DNA from: Claviceps africana
Taxonomy: Eukaryota > Ascomycota > Sordariomycetes > Hypocreales > Clavicipitaceae
Length of the DNA stretch: 64,000 nucleotides
Reading direction: 5' to 3'
NCBI GenBank assembly: GCA_018360145.1
Contig: SRPY01000017.1
Location: forward strand, 62,001-126,000
How positions within the stretch are numbered: position 1 is the first letter of the stretch; each line of letters begins with the position of its first letter. The notes below the pieces were generated by a model, which saw nothing but the letters and a program-made list of their open reading frames with translations, made no database searches and had not been told where the DNA came from. The position numbers were made by a program, and so were the translations under genes. This document shows positions 24,944-38,662 of this stretch, in pieces.

Positions 24944-27129
24944 TAGCCCCTTTCTTACCTTTTATATTACCGCTTCTTTATACTATTAATAGCGTAATAT
25001 ATATACCTATACTAAAGTAAGATATATAAAGTAATTTATTAATAAAAGAAGTGTATTTTAAAAGCGTACCCCTTAGCTATAGTGTATTTATCCTTATAGT
25101 GTATACCTATAGTTACTATATTATATACCCCCCCCCCCTACCCTAGTTAGTCTATTAGCGTTAGCCCTTAAGATTTTATTAGCTTAATAGCGTTTTAGCA
25201 CTAGTAGCAGCTAAGATAGAAAAGGTTAAGTAATATTAATAGCTTAAATATTTAATGCCTATTATATAAAAGATTAGCAAAATAAAATAATAATAAATAG
25301 CCTCTTATTTATAATTATTTTAAGGGTCTATAGTAAATATAAAAATCCCTTTAAGATCCCCTCTCTTTTTATTAACTCTTATCTTAATAGTATACCCTTT
25401 ATTTACTTAATTTTTAATTTTTTTTTTAATACTTTTTATATCCTTTCTATAATACTATCTTAATAGTTGCCTTATACCACTATTCCTTATCCTGCCCTCT
25501 ATATATAAATCCACTACTACCTTTATTAGTATAGCTTGCTTTTTATATTTTAATATTTAACCTATTATATATTTATATAAGTAGTATATATATTTTATAT
25601 AAATATAAAGCTAACTTAATATATTTTAATAAAATATTTACCTTTACTTCTACTAATACCTCTATAAAGGAGAATTTACTATATATATTAAAAGAGTACT
25701 TAGTTTAAAGTAACTTTAAAGATAAATAGTTTTTTATTTATTAATAAAAGACTTTACTATATCTTTTATATTTTATTTATACTACTATAAATAATATACT
25801 TTACTACCTTTTAATTAAGGATAATTTATATATATTTTATAAGTAATGCTATTATATTTATAATTAAAGGTATAAATAGTTAGCTATTAATTTATAATTA
25901 TACTATTTTATTTATAATATAATAAATACTATTTATTATAGTATTACTATTAGCTATCTCTACTATTTTACTGCTTTTAATATATTATTTTAATATATTT
26001 AGCTAAAACTTAACTTTACTTAACTAAAGAAAATATTTTTAAAATAAATAAAGCGTTTATCTTTATATTAATAATAATAATTACTTAATTAAAAAGTTAA
26101 GAGTATTTTTACTACTACTGCTACTATCTCTATATTTATTACCTTTATAGCTAATACTACTGCTACCTCTACCTTAGCCTTTATAATAGTATTATTTATT
26201 ACATTTAATACACCTCCTTAAGGGCTACCCTTTATTTATATACCTTTAATGCCTTTAATAAATATAAATAATTAATTTAGTATTTTAAAAACCCTTACCC
26301 CTTTAAATAATATCCCTACCTCTTTAAGTATTACTTTAATAATAAACTATATTACTATCTCTTTATTTAATACTTTAAAAGATATTTAAAAATAACTTAC
26401 TACTCTTTAAAATATTATATTTTATATTAATTACTTTTTACACTATATTAAGGGCGCTATTTATAATATAACTACTTCTTTATAAACCTTAAAGTGTATT
26501 AAGTATATATATTTTAAAGTATAATAATTATTTATTACCTTCTATAGTGTCTCTCTTTAAATACTATATATATATTTAAATATACTTAAGTCTACCCCCC
26601 TTTTACTATTAGCCTTTAACTTATTTAGCCTTTATATATTTTAAAACCTTTATATCTCTATCTTTAGTATTATTAATTTAATATAAGCTAGATATAGCGC
26701 TATATAATATATATCTATTACTACACTACTACTTTAATAATTTTTAATTAAAACCTATTTACCTCTTTATAGTAGCTCTAGCTATTAGTATTATTTATAT
26801 ACTTAGTATTAGTTTTAGCAGTAAGTTATAATAATAATACCTATTTATACTTTACCTACTATATTTATAATATAAATATCTTTATTATTTCTCTTTATAT
26901 AAAGGGTAAGGTAATATAGAAGTTTATAGTAGCTTTTATTATTAAATTAAATAAAGAATAAAGAGAATAATAAAGAGAAAGGGTTTAATAAAAATAATAA
27001 TTATAGTTATTAATAGTAAATAAAATAAAAGCGGTAAATAAGCCTTTAAGTAAATATAAAATTAAACCTTATTATTATATAATAGGCCTATTATAGAAAT
27101 ATATATCCCCTTACTATAATTTAAATTAT

Positions 27130-30100
27130 ATTAATGCCTTTATATTCTTTATAAATTCTAAAGGCTTTTATATAGGTTATTTATAACCTACCTATTTAAT
27201 TAAAATATTATATTATTAGCCCCTACTTTAGGTGTTTTTAGCTATTAAAACCTCCTTAACTATATATTCTACTAAGGTAATATCTTCTTTAAACACTAGT
27301 AAAAGCAGGTTTAAATATATATTTTAAACTATTTAAGAAGGTAAAGAGTTATTTACTATATATTTAATAAAATTAATATAGAAAACTAAATAAATACTAC
27401 CTAAAATATTAAGGTATATAGTAAAAGGTATAAAGACCTTAAAAATATAGTATTTTACTATAATCTAATTAAGCTTATAATTAAAATAATTAGTTTTAAT
27501 ATATTATAGATTAAGCTATATAAGATCCCTAACTTAAAAGCACTTAGTAAAGTATTATAATTTATTTAAGGCATTTTACTAATATTATTAAGTAAAGTTA
27601 ATTACTACTTAGGCTAGTTATATACCCTTTTAAATATACTTAAGGAATTAAACTATATAGCCTTTAAGGGATATATAGCTTTAAGGCAATTTTAATAGGC
27701 GTTAAATTAGTTCTATATTATAACTATAGGTTACTATACTTATGCTTATTTTAATTACTATAGATATATAGTTATTTAACGCTAGCTAGTAGGTAAGAAG
27801 GTAAAATAGCTAATTATATTATAAAAATCCTACTACTATATAAAAGGCTACCTATACTTCTTAGTTTACTTACTCTATACCTTTATTTATTTAAAGGTAA
27901 TAGGTAGTAAAGAGTAACTATTTAGTTTTTATTAAAAAGTAAAAGGTAAACTAAAAGGAGCTAATTTAATTTAAACTATAGTTAAAGATAATATTATAAA
28001 GGAAACTATAGAAACATTATTAATAAAATAGAAATTAAGTAGTGTACTTTTTAGCTATTATACTTACTATTACCTTTAGTTAAATATATTTAAAAAGATA
28101 ATTTATAATAACTATAAAGTACTGTAGTGCTTAATTATTAAAGGTAAGTAGCTTTATTATAAAATTAACTAAGATTTAGAACTAATAATAGTTTAGCGCT
28201 AAAATTAGCTAAAGGTAGCTTTATTAAAGCTTATAGCTTTTATATCCCCTATAGTAAAAGCAGTTATAGATATACTACGCTATATTAGTAAATATTCTAT
28301 TTTAATAAAAGTTATAATAAAGGGCTTAAAAGGTTGTATTTTTTCTTAAGTGTTTTAGTAGAGGAGAATTATATATATACTAAATTAATATAGTTATAAA
28401 GGGCTTATATTATAGTATCTATAGTTATCTTTAAAATAATAGCGCTTTATAGGCATTCATACTATAATTTTCTATTTAAGCCTTAATAGTAGCTTTAGGT
28501 AGAAAACGCTATATTTTATTATATAAAGCTTATAGCTTTATATAGTAAGTTAAGTCTACTACTAAGGCTTAGTTTTAAAGGTCTTTAATATACTTCTTTA
28601 AAAATAGCTTATATTTAAATAGTAGTACTATTAAGGCTAAAGTAGCTATAAAAGTTTTAATAGAATTTTAAGTAAGGCTAAGTTAATGTTCTCTTTATAT
28701 ATTAATAGTAGAAATTAAAATAAAGTAAACTAAGCTTTAAAGGTTAGTAAGGTTATAGCTTTTATTTTATTTATATTATAAAAAGGCATTTAGTTTAGTA
28801 GCTTATAAGCTAAAGTAATAATAGAGATAGAAGTTAAAAAGCGTTAGTATTTTTATTTATTATACTTACTATTCTAATATTTTATATAGATTAATAAAGT
28901 ACTTTAAGTTTTTATAATTAATAAAGATTATAAATAGTTAAACTATACTATATAATTTAGCTAACTAAGCTTTAAAGTAAGAGATAATACTTAATAGTTC
29001 TTTATTATAAATTATATAGTTCTGCTTAGCGCTTAATAAGTGGGCTAAGTAGTAGGCTATTAATTATAAAATGCCTTCCTTATTATACTAAAATAGGCAA
29101 CCCTTTAAAGCCTTCTTTAAAATATTAGCCTTAACTATAGTATTTCTTTTAAAATTCTATTAAGCTAAAACTAAGTATATAATAAACGTAGTCTTTAAGG
29201 TAGTAAAAGCAGCCTTATATTCTACTAACTAAATAAATAATATACTTTTCTTAGTAAGTATAAAGAGTAGGCTAATAAGGTTAAAGAAGCTAGCTATAAA
29301 TTCCTAATAGAAGTTTATAAAACTAAAGAAGCTTTAAACCCTTTATACCTTAATAGAGGCCTTTTAGTTATAAATAGCTATAATCTTCTCTAAGTTTAGG
29401 TAAAGCTTACACTTTATATAGATAATAAACCTTAGGTACTTTACCTCTTTTACACTAAAGGTGTTGTTAAAAATAACAGCTATTTTCAGGAGACCTCATC
29501 CACTATAAGGACTTTTAACAGGCCTTATAACGACCCTAACCCTGACCTCTATAGGGACCTTTATAGGGGGTCTTTAGGTTAAAAGCTAGCGGCGGTGCGC
29601 GCAACACACGCGTGCGCGTGCGCGCGGCAAGCGTAAAAATAGACGTTCTAGCTAAGAGCTTGTAGCTATAAGCGCCCTACTTTTCTAATCTTTTCGCCTT
29701 TAATTATATACTTTAATAGCTAACGCACACTTAATTAGGAAGCTAATAAACTGTTAGCCTTAGTAATTAATTTTTATAGTAATAAGGTACACTAGCTAAA
29801 TTTTAATTAAAGATTTAGGCTACGCTACTTAGTAGCTATAAGGCCTTAGGTTATATAACCTATAGGCTACCTTAAAGGAGGAAATAAAAGGTTTTTAAAA
29901 TTAAATTATATAAGGACTAAAGGTTATAGAAAGGAAATATAAGGAGTTTTATTATTATTAAAGTAAAGGGAATTTTTCTATATAAATTTCCTAATTTTTA
30001 GATTTTTAGGATTTTTTTATATATAGATTTTCACTAAGTAAATTTTTAATACACACATTAGTAGGTTAGTTATATAGCTATAAGTTTATTTTTTTATATT

Positions 30101-31735
30101 TTTATATAAATAAATTTTATAGAAAATAAAAAGTGGCTTATAAGCCCCCGCTAGCTATATAAATTTACTAATAGGCTTAGTAGGTATATAAGGAAGAACA
30201 CTTATCTCCTTATAGCTACCTATAACTATATAGACTATTAATTAGACCTGCTATCTATAACGTTAAATAAATTAAATAAAATTTAAGAAAATTCACTTAT
30301 ATTTTATAAGCTAGAATTTAGTGTATTTTATATACTAAAAAGCGTGTATTAAGCTTTTAACGTAGAAATAAGGCCTGTAGTAACCGCTACAGCGCTGCAG
30401 AGACCTTCTAACCGCTAGCTTACTAAGCCTCACTACCTTAGTATTCTAGAGGGCAAAAGCCTCTGTAAACCCTTTATTTCTAATAGGTGTATTTACTAAT
30501 ATTAAGGTAAAGGCTTACTTTATAGAGGTAAAAGAGAACCTTCTATATATATTAAATATAATCCTTTTAGGACCCGCTAATATAAATTAAGATATTATTA
30601 AGGTAGGCAGTAGTGTATAGCTTAAAGGCATTACTTAAGGCGTTATTAATATAACGTTAAAATATAGCTAAGGCCTTAGCTAGGCTAAAGGGGTAAATAA
30701 GCTACTTAAAGAGGCTAAATTATATATAAAAAGCTATAAAGTGTTTATCCCCTGCTACTATTTATAGGCAATAGAAAGCTATATAAATATTAAGCTTTAT
30801 AAACTACTTAGCCTTTACTAAGGATTATAAGGTCTCCTTTATTAATAATAGTAAGTATTAGTCCTAGTTTATAACCTTATTTAAGGTATAATAGTTAATA
30901 TAAAATCGCTATCCCCTACTTACTTTTTTAATAAAGAGGATTAATACTATAGCTAAAGAGAATAACACTTAAATCCACCCTTTATTTATTAAGTTTATAA
31001 TTTACTTCTAAATTTTAAAGAGCTAGTTATAAGGTATATTATATAGTAGTGCCTATAAAAGTTTTAAAGTAAAGCTATTAAGGTTATTTTATAAGTCTAT
31101 ATAGTGATTTAAATAGCCTTAGTATAGTAGGAAGGCACTTACTTTCTTTTTATTAAAGATATTTATAAAATCCTATAACTTAGGTAAAAGCTATATAGTA
31201 ATATTACTATTTAAAGGGATAGAGCTACCTACTATATTTAATAAAATAGCATTAATCTCTTTTAAACTTGTTGCTATAAAGGTAATAAATATATCTAATT
31301 TAGCTATATATTATATTAAAGCTATATAAATAAATCCTAATACTGCTATAGTAAAGATAGAAGTGTAGTAGCTATTTAAGGCTTAAACTTAAAGGCTTAA
31401 TTAAGCTTTTATAATAAAATAGTGTTAAGTAGTGTAAATCTTAATTTTATTTTATAATAACTAAGGTAATTTAAGGATATAGTTGTATAAAAGACTTAGA
31501 ATTATATAGGCTATAATAAAGAATATTTATTTATTAATATTAGCTATAAAGTAAACTAAATAGGTAATATATAAGCGCTTTATAAAGGCTTAGTTCTATT
31601 TTAAGGTAGCTTCTACTATTATAATAACTTAATATAGTATAAAGAGAGGGATATATTAAAGTTTTAAGTATTATATAATATATTTACTTATAATAGTAAA
31701 ACTATTATAACCACTATTAACTTAAGTAATAAAGA
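27130..31735 (-). pseudogene. pol relic of G2 (protease, RT, RNase H, integrase, chromodomain)
   Basis: The protease is near 31705-31731, keeping N-S-G where G1 has N-S-S. The RT catalytic YLNNI is at 30591-30605. RNase H and integrase lie between about 29000 and 27500, and the chromodomain at about 27130-27275. The copia solo LTR at 29465-30485 falls within RT, 106 bp beyond the catalytic box. Frames contain many stops at former Trp and Gln codons. Confidence 0.82.
29465..30485 (+). mobile_element. Solo LTR of the Ty1/copia family in G2
   Basis: 1,021 bp, in the opposite orientation to the other four copies in the window. It is flanked by ggtgt at 29460-29464 and 30486-30490. It shares the CG/TG alternating tract (about 29596-29628) and the GC-rich ends. 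It is younger than G2, which it interrupts. Confidence 0.92.
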
Positions 31736-32013
31736 ATATAGTGTTATTATAAAGAATAAATAGAAGGAATAGTAGTTCCTTTATATAGCCTTCTATCTCT
31801 TTATATAAATATATTAAGTTATTAAAAAGTTAGTAATGTAATTTATTACTAAATTAATGCTTATTATTAAGACTTAAGTAGTAAATATCTCTTTTTTTAA
31901 GTTAAACTTAAAAGGTTTATTTACTATTTTTTTATTAAAAACCTTATATACTTAAATAGCTACCTTTTTTAAGTAATAAGTAAAAAAAAGGTTATAACCT
32001 TAAATATAGTATT

Positions 32014-32309
32014 TGTTATGGACTGGCCTAGATAGCTACTGCAATCTAGTGTTAATAGAGTTATTATTAACTATAAAGAGAAGGGAAGTCCTCTATCCCT
32101 CTCTTCCTCCTACTAGTTTATATACTTTTAGATCTCTATACACTCGCTTAATAAAGTCCTAGTAGGGCCCTACTAAGAACGGTCCTTATAGAAGCATAGT
32201 AGGGCTCTATAGGTGGTATATATCCCCTATCCTTTCCTAATAAGGCCAATAAGCCCTTCCTGCATTATTATATATCTAGGATCTAAGCCACTAGCTCAAA
32301 TCCATTATA
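32014..32309 (-). repeat. Family A LTR inserted in the gag of G2
   Basis: A 296-bp LTR, well preserved at its left edge (tgttatggactggcctagatagc), lying directly against the miniature element 32312-32981. The duplication gtatt is found left of this LTR (32009-32013) and right of the miniature element (32982-32986), so the two together occupy one interruption. The insertion point splits the gag zinc-knuckle codons of G2. Confidence 0.82.
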
Positions 32310-32311
32310 TC

Positions 32312-32981
32312 TATTATAGTCTAGCCCGATTAGGCCATCGTGAGTGTCAGGCGTAGACATAGTGGGTTAGCACATCCTTTGCCAGCTGCGTGCCAGCTGC
32401 ACTAGTTAGCTAGGACAAAAGGATATATATTAATTAAAGTTATAGGTCTCTAGTTAATTAACACTTATATTGCCAGTTATACACAGGGCTTAGCAACCGC
32501 CGCCAGCTGCAGGCTAAGCTAGGCTAGGTTAAAGACCTAGCCTATTACATAGCTCCCCGCTAAGGCCTTACAACGCCCCACTAGCCCTATATGCCTCTAC
32601 CCTTTAAGTAATACCTATATATCCCCTAAGACCTACTTATTGCCTAATTAAGTCTTATAAGCCTAAGCTAAGTCCCCGCTATGCCTGTTATAACTATATA
32701 TAGCTAGCGGGACTTAAACCTATAACCTAGAACTCTAATTAACTGTTATAGTCTAGCCTAATTAGGCCATTGCGAGTGTTAAGCGTAGATATAGTAGGTT
32801 AGTATATCCTTTGCTAGCTACGTGCTAGCTACACTAGTTAGCTAGGATAAAAGAATATATATTAATTAGAGTTATAGGTCTCTAGTTAATTAACACTTAT
32901 ATTGCCGGTTATACACAGGGCTTAGCAACCGCTGCTAGCTGTAGGCTAAGCTAGGCTAGGTTAAAGACCTAGCCTATTACA
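32312..32981. mobile_element. Miniature LTR element (TRIM-like), 670 bp
   Basis: Two 238-bp direct repeats (32312-32549 and 32744-32981) have TG...CA-type ends (second copy tgttatagtc ... cctattaca) and are separated by only 194 bp (32550-32743). That is too short for gag or pol and matches the structure of terminal-repeat retrotransposons in miniature. The internal part, read on the minus strand, contains a ggtttaagtccc stretch resembling a tRNA T-arm or B box, so a tRNA-related primer or origin is possible. The repeats differ mostly by C/T and A/G transitions. Confidence 0.72.
32744..32981. repeat. Second terminal repeat of the miniature element
   Basis: 238 bp, the same length as 32312-32549. 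It has more TpA changes than the first copy, for example gctagctacgtgctagcta where the other has gccagctgcgtgccagctg. Mutation has therefore been uneven over the two arms. Confidence 0.75.
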
Positions 32982-33990
32982 GTATTCTACTATACTATAA
33001 TATAGGTATTAGCTTACTTAGCGCTGCTATTTAATAATATTTTATTCTACCTATAGTACTTATTTACCCTTTATTAAATAAAGTATTTTACCTTAAGCTT
33101 TATTCTTTATAAGCCCTTTATTTATCTTTAAGGTAGTGTTTTTAAAGGTAATAGTATTAATATTAATTATAGAAACATCCCCTTTATAGTTCTAAGCCTA
33201 GTAACTATATTAATAAGCCTTAGTATATTCTTTTAAGTAATAAAAGTTAATATTTAAGGTAATGCTATAGTAATATTTAACTACTTTATAGTAATTATTA
33301 TAAAGGATATTATAGCCTATATAATAGTTATATATATACTTATTAAGTATAGTATAAAGCTTAAAGAGTTTTATTATATTTACTTAGTTAATACCTTTAA
33401 TAAAAATAAGCTTTTACTTAAAATAAATATAAAAGTCATTAAAACGCTTATTTATATACTATTTAAGCTAATTTAGTTTAAAGACTACTTATTTCTTTTA
33501 GTAAAGGTCTATAAATATATTATTAAGGTATTAAAGAAAGTATTAAGGGTTATATTTATAGGTATACCTTAGTTTAAAAAATAAAGTAATATATTTCTAT
33601 ATTTTTAAGCTTAAGTTTTAATAAATTAAGAACTATTTATTATAATTAATACTAATAAAGTTTAAGTTAGCCTCTAACTTATAAGCTATAAAGCTTTACT
33701 ATATCTAAAAAAAGGCTTTATTATTATTATATAGTGTCTCTATAAAGAGTAGTTTATATTTAAGCTATTTTAATATAAAGACTATAGTTATTATAAAGGT
33801 TATAGATATAGCGCTTTATATTACTACCTTTACTACTACTATATAAAGGTATATCTTTATTAATTACACTTTATATTATATAACTATTTCTTAAAGGAAA
33901 TATAGCTTATAAATATTACTAAGTTAACCTTAATAGTTATTGCTTATTAAGTCTATATTAACTCTACTGTATTTATTAATAATTAATAAA

Positions 33991-34286
33991 TATTATAAAC
34001 TAGCCTAAATAGCTACTATAATTTAGTGTTAATAGAGTTATTATTAATTATAAAGAGAAAGGAAGTCCTTTATCTCTCTTTTTCTTTTATTAGTTTATAT
34101 ACTCCTAAATCTTTATATACTTACTTAATAGAGTTTTAATAAAGCCTTACTAAGAACGGTCTTTATAAAAGTATAGTAAGGCCCTATAGGTGGTATATAT
34201 CCCCTATCCTTTCCTAATAAGGCCGATAAGCCCTTTCTATATTATTATACATTTAGGATCTAAGCCACTAGCTTAAATCCATTACA
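33991..34286 (-). repeat. 5' LTR of G2
   Basis: 296 bp, strongly mutated at its left (inner) end and better preserved at the right, ending ccattaca followed by gttag. It pairs with 24648-24943. Confidence 0.9.
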
Positions 34287-34578
34287 GTTAGCTTTAAATT
34301 AATAAGCTAAAATAAAAAATAAAGTAGCTTTATATTATAGGTATTTAAAGATATCTTAGCCTTTATAATTAAATAATTAATAGTATTTAAATTATTTTTT
34401 AATTATTTTATTATTATAGTTTTATAAGTTTAGTTAAATATAATATAGTTCTTTTTAAAAGTAAGGCTTTATATTTAATAGTATTAAGTAGTTTAAATAA
34501 TAGCTTAAAAGTGCTTTTTATTAGCTTAATTCCTTATATTTAGCTTTTAAAAATATTTATTTAAATAAAACCACTATT

Positions 34579-35055
34579 TATAATAGCTTAAAGGAGAGAG
34601 AATAATATATATAAGGAGGCTATAAGCTTTAATAAATTAAAGGTATTATAAAAATGCTGTAATTATAACTATATTATTAAAGTAATTAAGGTTAGTTTTA
34701 CTAATAAGTTATTAAATTAATTAAATAGTTTAAAGTTAAAGGTATTAAAAAAAATAAAGGTATTATAATAAATTAACCTTAGTATATATGTACTAAAAAG
34801 GGGGGGGATACTATAGTAGTGGCTAGGCTTAAATTAATTAATTAATTAAATTAAGTATATATAAAAACTTATTACAGTAGCTATGCCTTCTCTAAGCTAT
34901 TTAGAAAAAGAGAACCTTTTTATACCTCTTAATTAATTAATCCCTGCTGCGTTTAGAGGCTCTTTTTTCCTTTTCCTTCCTTTATAGTTACATTAGGTCA
35001 ATTCCCGACCGTATCCCATTACACATTCCTGTTAACCCTTCGGCCCGATACAATA
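34579..35055. repeat. LTR family C, copy 2 (477 bp)
   Basis: Same family and length as 2995-3471. The last 100 bases or so are nearly unmutated (cattaggtcaattcccgacc and neighbours), unlike copy 1. The flanking 5-mers ctatt and gtagc do not match. The bases from 35056 to about 35419 could be its internal part, cut off by the copia fragment. Confidence 0.6.
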
Positions 35056-35419
35056 GTAGCTAAAGAAGGCTTTAATAGTCCTTTAAGGCCTTAATAGTAG
35101 TAGTATAAAGGTTATATTAAAGCTTAAATATTAATTATAGCTACCTTAAAGGTATTTACTATATTTTTATAGTAAAGCTTTATTAAAAAGGGTATTATTT
35201 ATTTATTTATAATAGCTATAAATTTAAACCTTAGTTTAGCTATTTATATCTCTAAAGGTTAGTATAAATAAAGTAATAAAGCTATTAAACTAATTTAAAT
35301 ATATAGTATAGGCTTTTATTTATTTATTATTAATAACTAAATAATACTTTAATTAAGTAAAGTAAATACTTAAGTAATTAATATATTACTTTTACTTTAT
35401 ACTTATAAAGGCTAAGTAG
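35056..35419. other. Unassigned AT-rich DNA between LTR C and a copia fragment
   Basis: Mutated sequence with no motif recognised. Homology to the copia internal region starts at about 35420, which looks like a deletion breakpoint. Confidence 0.5.
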
Positions 35420-37245
35420 GAAGCTATAAACCCTTTTATTAAATTCTTTAATAATAGAGTTATTATAAGAATTTAATATATTAAAAGCCTTATTTTAGCT
35501 TACACTTCTATTAAAATTAGAATCTTCTAGTGGTGTATTTGCTGGCTTATTTACTGGGTTATTAGCTATAGTTATAGCTAAATCTTCTAATTTTTATAGA
35601 ATATTAGAGATATTATTATTCTAAGTAGTAATTTGCTAGTTTATAGAATTAACCTAAACCTACTCTTAGCTCTCAGCCTAGGGCCCTAAGTTTATAGAGT
35701 CTATAGCTACTAAATTATAAAGGAAGGAAAAGCTCTATAAAGTAGAAATTTATAGAAAAAAAATACCTATAAAAGCTTTTATTTATAGATCTTAGCCTTT
35801 AAAAAATAGGAATGTTTCTAAGGCCTTTATAGAAGGAAAGCTTCTATAATATTTCCTTTTTATAAAAGGGAATACCTCTATACTCTTTATATAGAAATAG
35901 GAATTTTTTATATATTTTCTTATTATAGAAGAAGGAATGCTTCTATAATTTTTTATAAAAGTAAACAAGCTTCTATAATTTATAGATTCTATTTTTATAG
36001 AAGTAGAATTTCTTTTATATTATATTTCTCTTTATTTTATAGAAGGGGAGACTTTTTTTAGTAAATTTATTTTATTTTTATAAAAGGAATAATAGCTTTT
36101 AAGTCTTTCTTTAGGTCTATACTTTAATATAGAAAATTTAGATAATTTCTAGTGAATTTTCTCTTTATTCTATAAAATTTAGTAAATTTTTTAGTACTTA
36201 AAAAGTGCTTTTAAGCTTATAATTTATTAGAAATAAAGGGTTTATAAAGGCTTTTACCCTTTAAAATACTAAAGTAGTAAGACTTAGTAAGCCAGCAGTT
36301 AGAAGGTCTTTATAGCGCTATAGCGGTTACTATAGGCCTTATTTCTATATTAAAAGCTTAATACACGCTTTTTAGTATATAAAATACACTAAATTCTAGC
36401 TTATAGAATATAAGTGAATTTTCTTAGATTTTATTTAATTTATTTAATATTATAAGTAGTAGGTTTAATTAATAGTTTATATAGTTATAGATAGCTATAA
36501 AGAGATAAGTGTTCTTTTTTATATATTTACTAAGCCTATTAATAGATCTATATAGCTAATAAAGGCTTATAAGCTACTTTTTATTTTTTATAAAATTTAT
36601 TTATATAGAAAAATAAAAAAATAGACTTATAGCTATATAACTAACCTACTAATATATACACTAAAAATTTACTTAATAAAAATTTATATATAAAAAAATC
36701 CTAAAAATCTAAAAATTAGGAAATTTATATAGAAAAATTCCCTTTACTTTAATAATAATAAAACTCTTTATATTTCCTTTTTATAACCTTTAGTCCTTAT
36801 ATAATTTAATTCTAAAGACCTTCTATTTCCTCCTTTAAAGTAGCCTATAGGTTATATAACCTAAGGCCTTATAGCCACTAAGTAGTATAGCTTAAATCTT
36901 TAATTAAAATTTAGTTAATATACTTTATTACTATAAAAATTAATTACTAAGGCTAATAGTCCATTAGCTTCTTAATTAAGCGTGCACTAGCTATTAAAGC
37001 GTGTAATTAAGGGCAAAAAGGCTAGAAAAGTGGGGCGCTTATAGCTATAAGCTCTTAGCTAAAACGTCTATTTTTGCGCTTACCGCGCGCGCGCGCACGC
37101 GTGTGTTACGCGCACCGCCGCCAGCTTTTAACCCAAAGACCCCCTATAAAGGTCCCTATAGGGGTTAGGGTTAGGGTCGTTATAAGGCCTGTTGAAAGTC
37201 CTTATAGTGGATAAGGTCTCCTGAAAATAGCTGTTATTTTCAACA
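35420..37245 (-). mobile_element. Truncated Ty1/copia copy: 5' LTR plus start of the internal region
   Basis: 36225-37245 is the 1,021-bp LTR (5' LTR, on the right because the element is on the minus strand). 35420-36224 matches the internal sequence next to the right LTR of the complete copy (about 44763-45539). The rest of the element is missing. It interrupts family A sequence, which starts again at 37246 at the equivalent of base 6371 of G1. Confidence 0.85.
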
Positions 37246-38662
37246 GTAATAAAAGCTACTTTAAAATAAAACTAAGCCTTTATAAAGCATTTATATATTA
37301 TTTACTTAATTTATTTTATAGCTAATATTAATAAGTAAGTATTCTTTATTATAGCTTATATAATTCTAAGTTTTTTATATAACTATATCTTTAAATTACT
37401 TTAATTATTATAAAATAGAATTAAGATTTATACTATTTAACACTATTTTATTATAAAAGTTTAATTAAGCCTTTAAGTTTAAGCTTTAAATAGCTATTAT
37501 ACTTCTATCTTTATTATAGTAATATTAGGATCTATTTATATAGCCTTAATATAATATATAACTAAATTAAATATATTTATTACCTTTATAGTAATAAGTT
37601 TAAAAGAGATTAATACTATTTTATTAAATATAGTAAGTAGCTTTATCCCTTTAAATAATAATATTACTATATAGCTTTTATTTAAATTATAGAATTTTAT
37701 AAATATTTTTAATAAAAAAAAAGTAAATACCTTTTTACTATATTAAAGCTATTTAAATTACTATATATACTTATAAAATAACTTAAATAGCTTTACTTTA
37801 GAACTTTTATAGGCAATTTTATATAATATACTTTATAACTAACGTTTTAAAATTTAAAAATAAATTATAAACTTTATAAATAAAAGTTAAATTTTAGTAT
37901 TATTTTCCTTAGCTATAGTATTAATTCTCTTTATTAAAAAGGTAAGTAGAGAATAGTAATTTTATATTAATTATTATACTTTAAATAAAGTTATAAATTA
38001 AAACTAATACCTATTATTATTAATAAAGGAGACCTTATAATTTTTAATAAAAGCTAAGTAGTTTATAAAGTTTAATATTTATATAGCCTTTTATTACCTA
38101 TAAATAGTAATAGAGAATAAATACTTTATAGGTTTCTATATATAATTTAACCTCTTTAAGTAGCTTATTTACCCCTTTAGTTTAGTTAAGGCCTTAGCTA
38201 TATTTTAATAATATATTAATAGCGCTTTAAATAACGCTTTTAAGCTATACACTACTACTTACCTTAATAATATTTTAATTTATATTAATAGGTCTTAAAA
38301 GAATTATATTTAATATATATAAAAGGTTCTCTTTTACCTTTATAAAGTAGGCCTTTACCTTACTATTAATAAATATACCTTTAATATAAAGGAAGTAAAG
38401 TATTTAAGGTTTATTATTTATATAAAGTATAAGCTTTATTTAAATTTAAAAAAAATTATAGCTATTTATAACTAAAAGGCCTTTATTAAAGTATAAAAGG
38501 TTTAAAGCTTCTTTAATTTTATAAACTTTTATTAAGAATTTATAACTAACTTCTTTAACTTTATTAGCCTACTCTTTATATTTATTAAAAAAGGTATATT
38601 ATTTATTTAATTAATAAAATATAAAGCTACTTTTACTACCTTAAAAAATATATTTATTATAT

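Larger units (their letters stand above)
24648..34286 (-). mobile_element. Ty3/gypsy chromovirus, family A, complete minus-strand copy with nested insertions (G2)
   Basis: The 5' LTR is on the right (33991-34286) and the 3' LTR on the left (24648-24943), each 296 bp, with target duplication gttag at 24643-24647 and 34287-34291. Two insertions, each with its own duplication, lie inside: a copia solo LTR (29465-30485, ggtgt) and an LTR-plus-miniature-element composite (32014-32981, gtatt). Removing both with one duplication copy each leaves 7,640 bp, very close to the 7,675 bp of G1. The polypurine tract reads as its complement (gcccctttcttacc) just right of the left LTR. Coding frames match those of G1 and are equally broken. 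Confidence 0.92.

Noticed and set aside
32680..32745. A functional tRNA gene on the minus strand of the miniature element
   Set aside because: Only a T-arm/B-box-like segment is visible; no A box, anticodon arm or acceptor pairing could be drawn.
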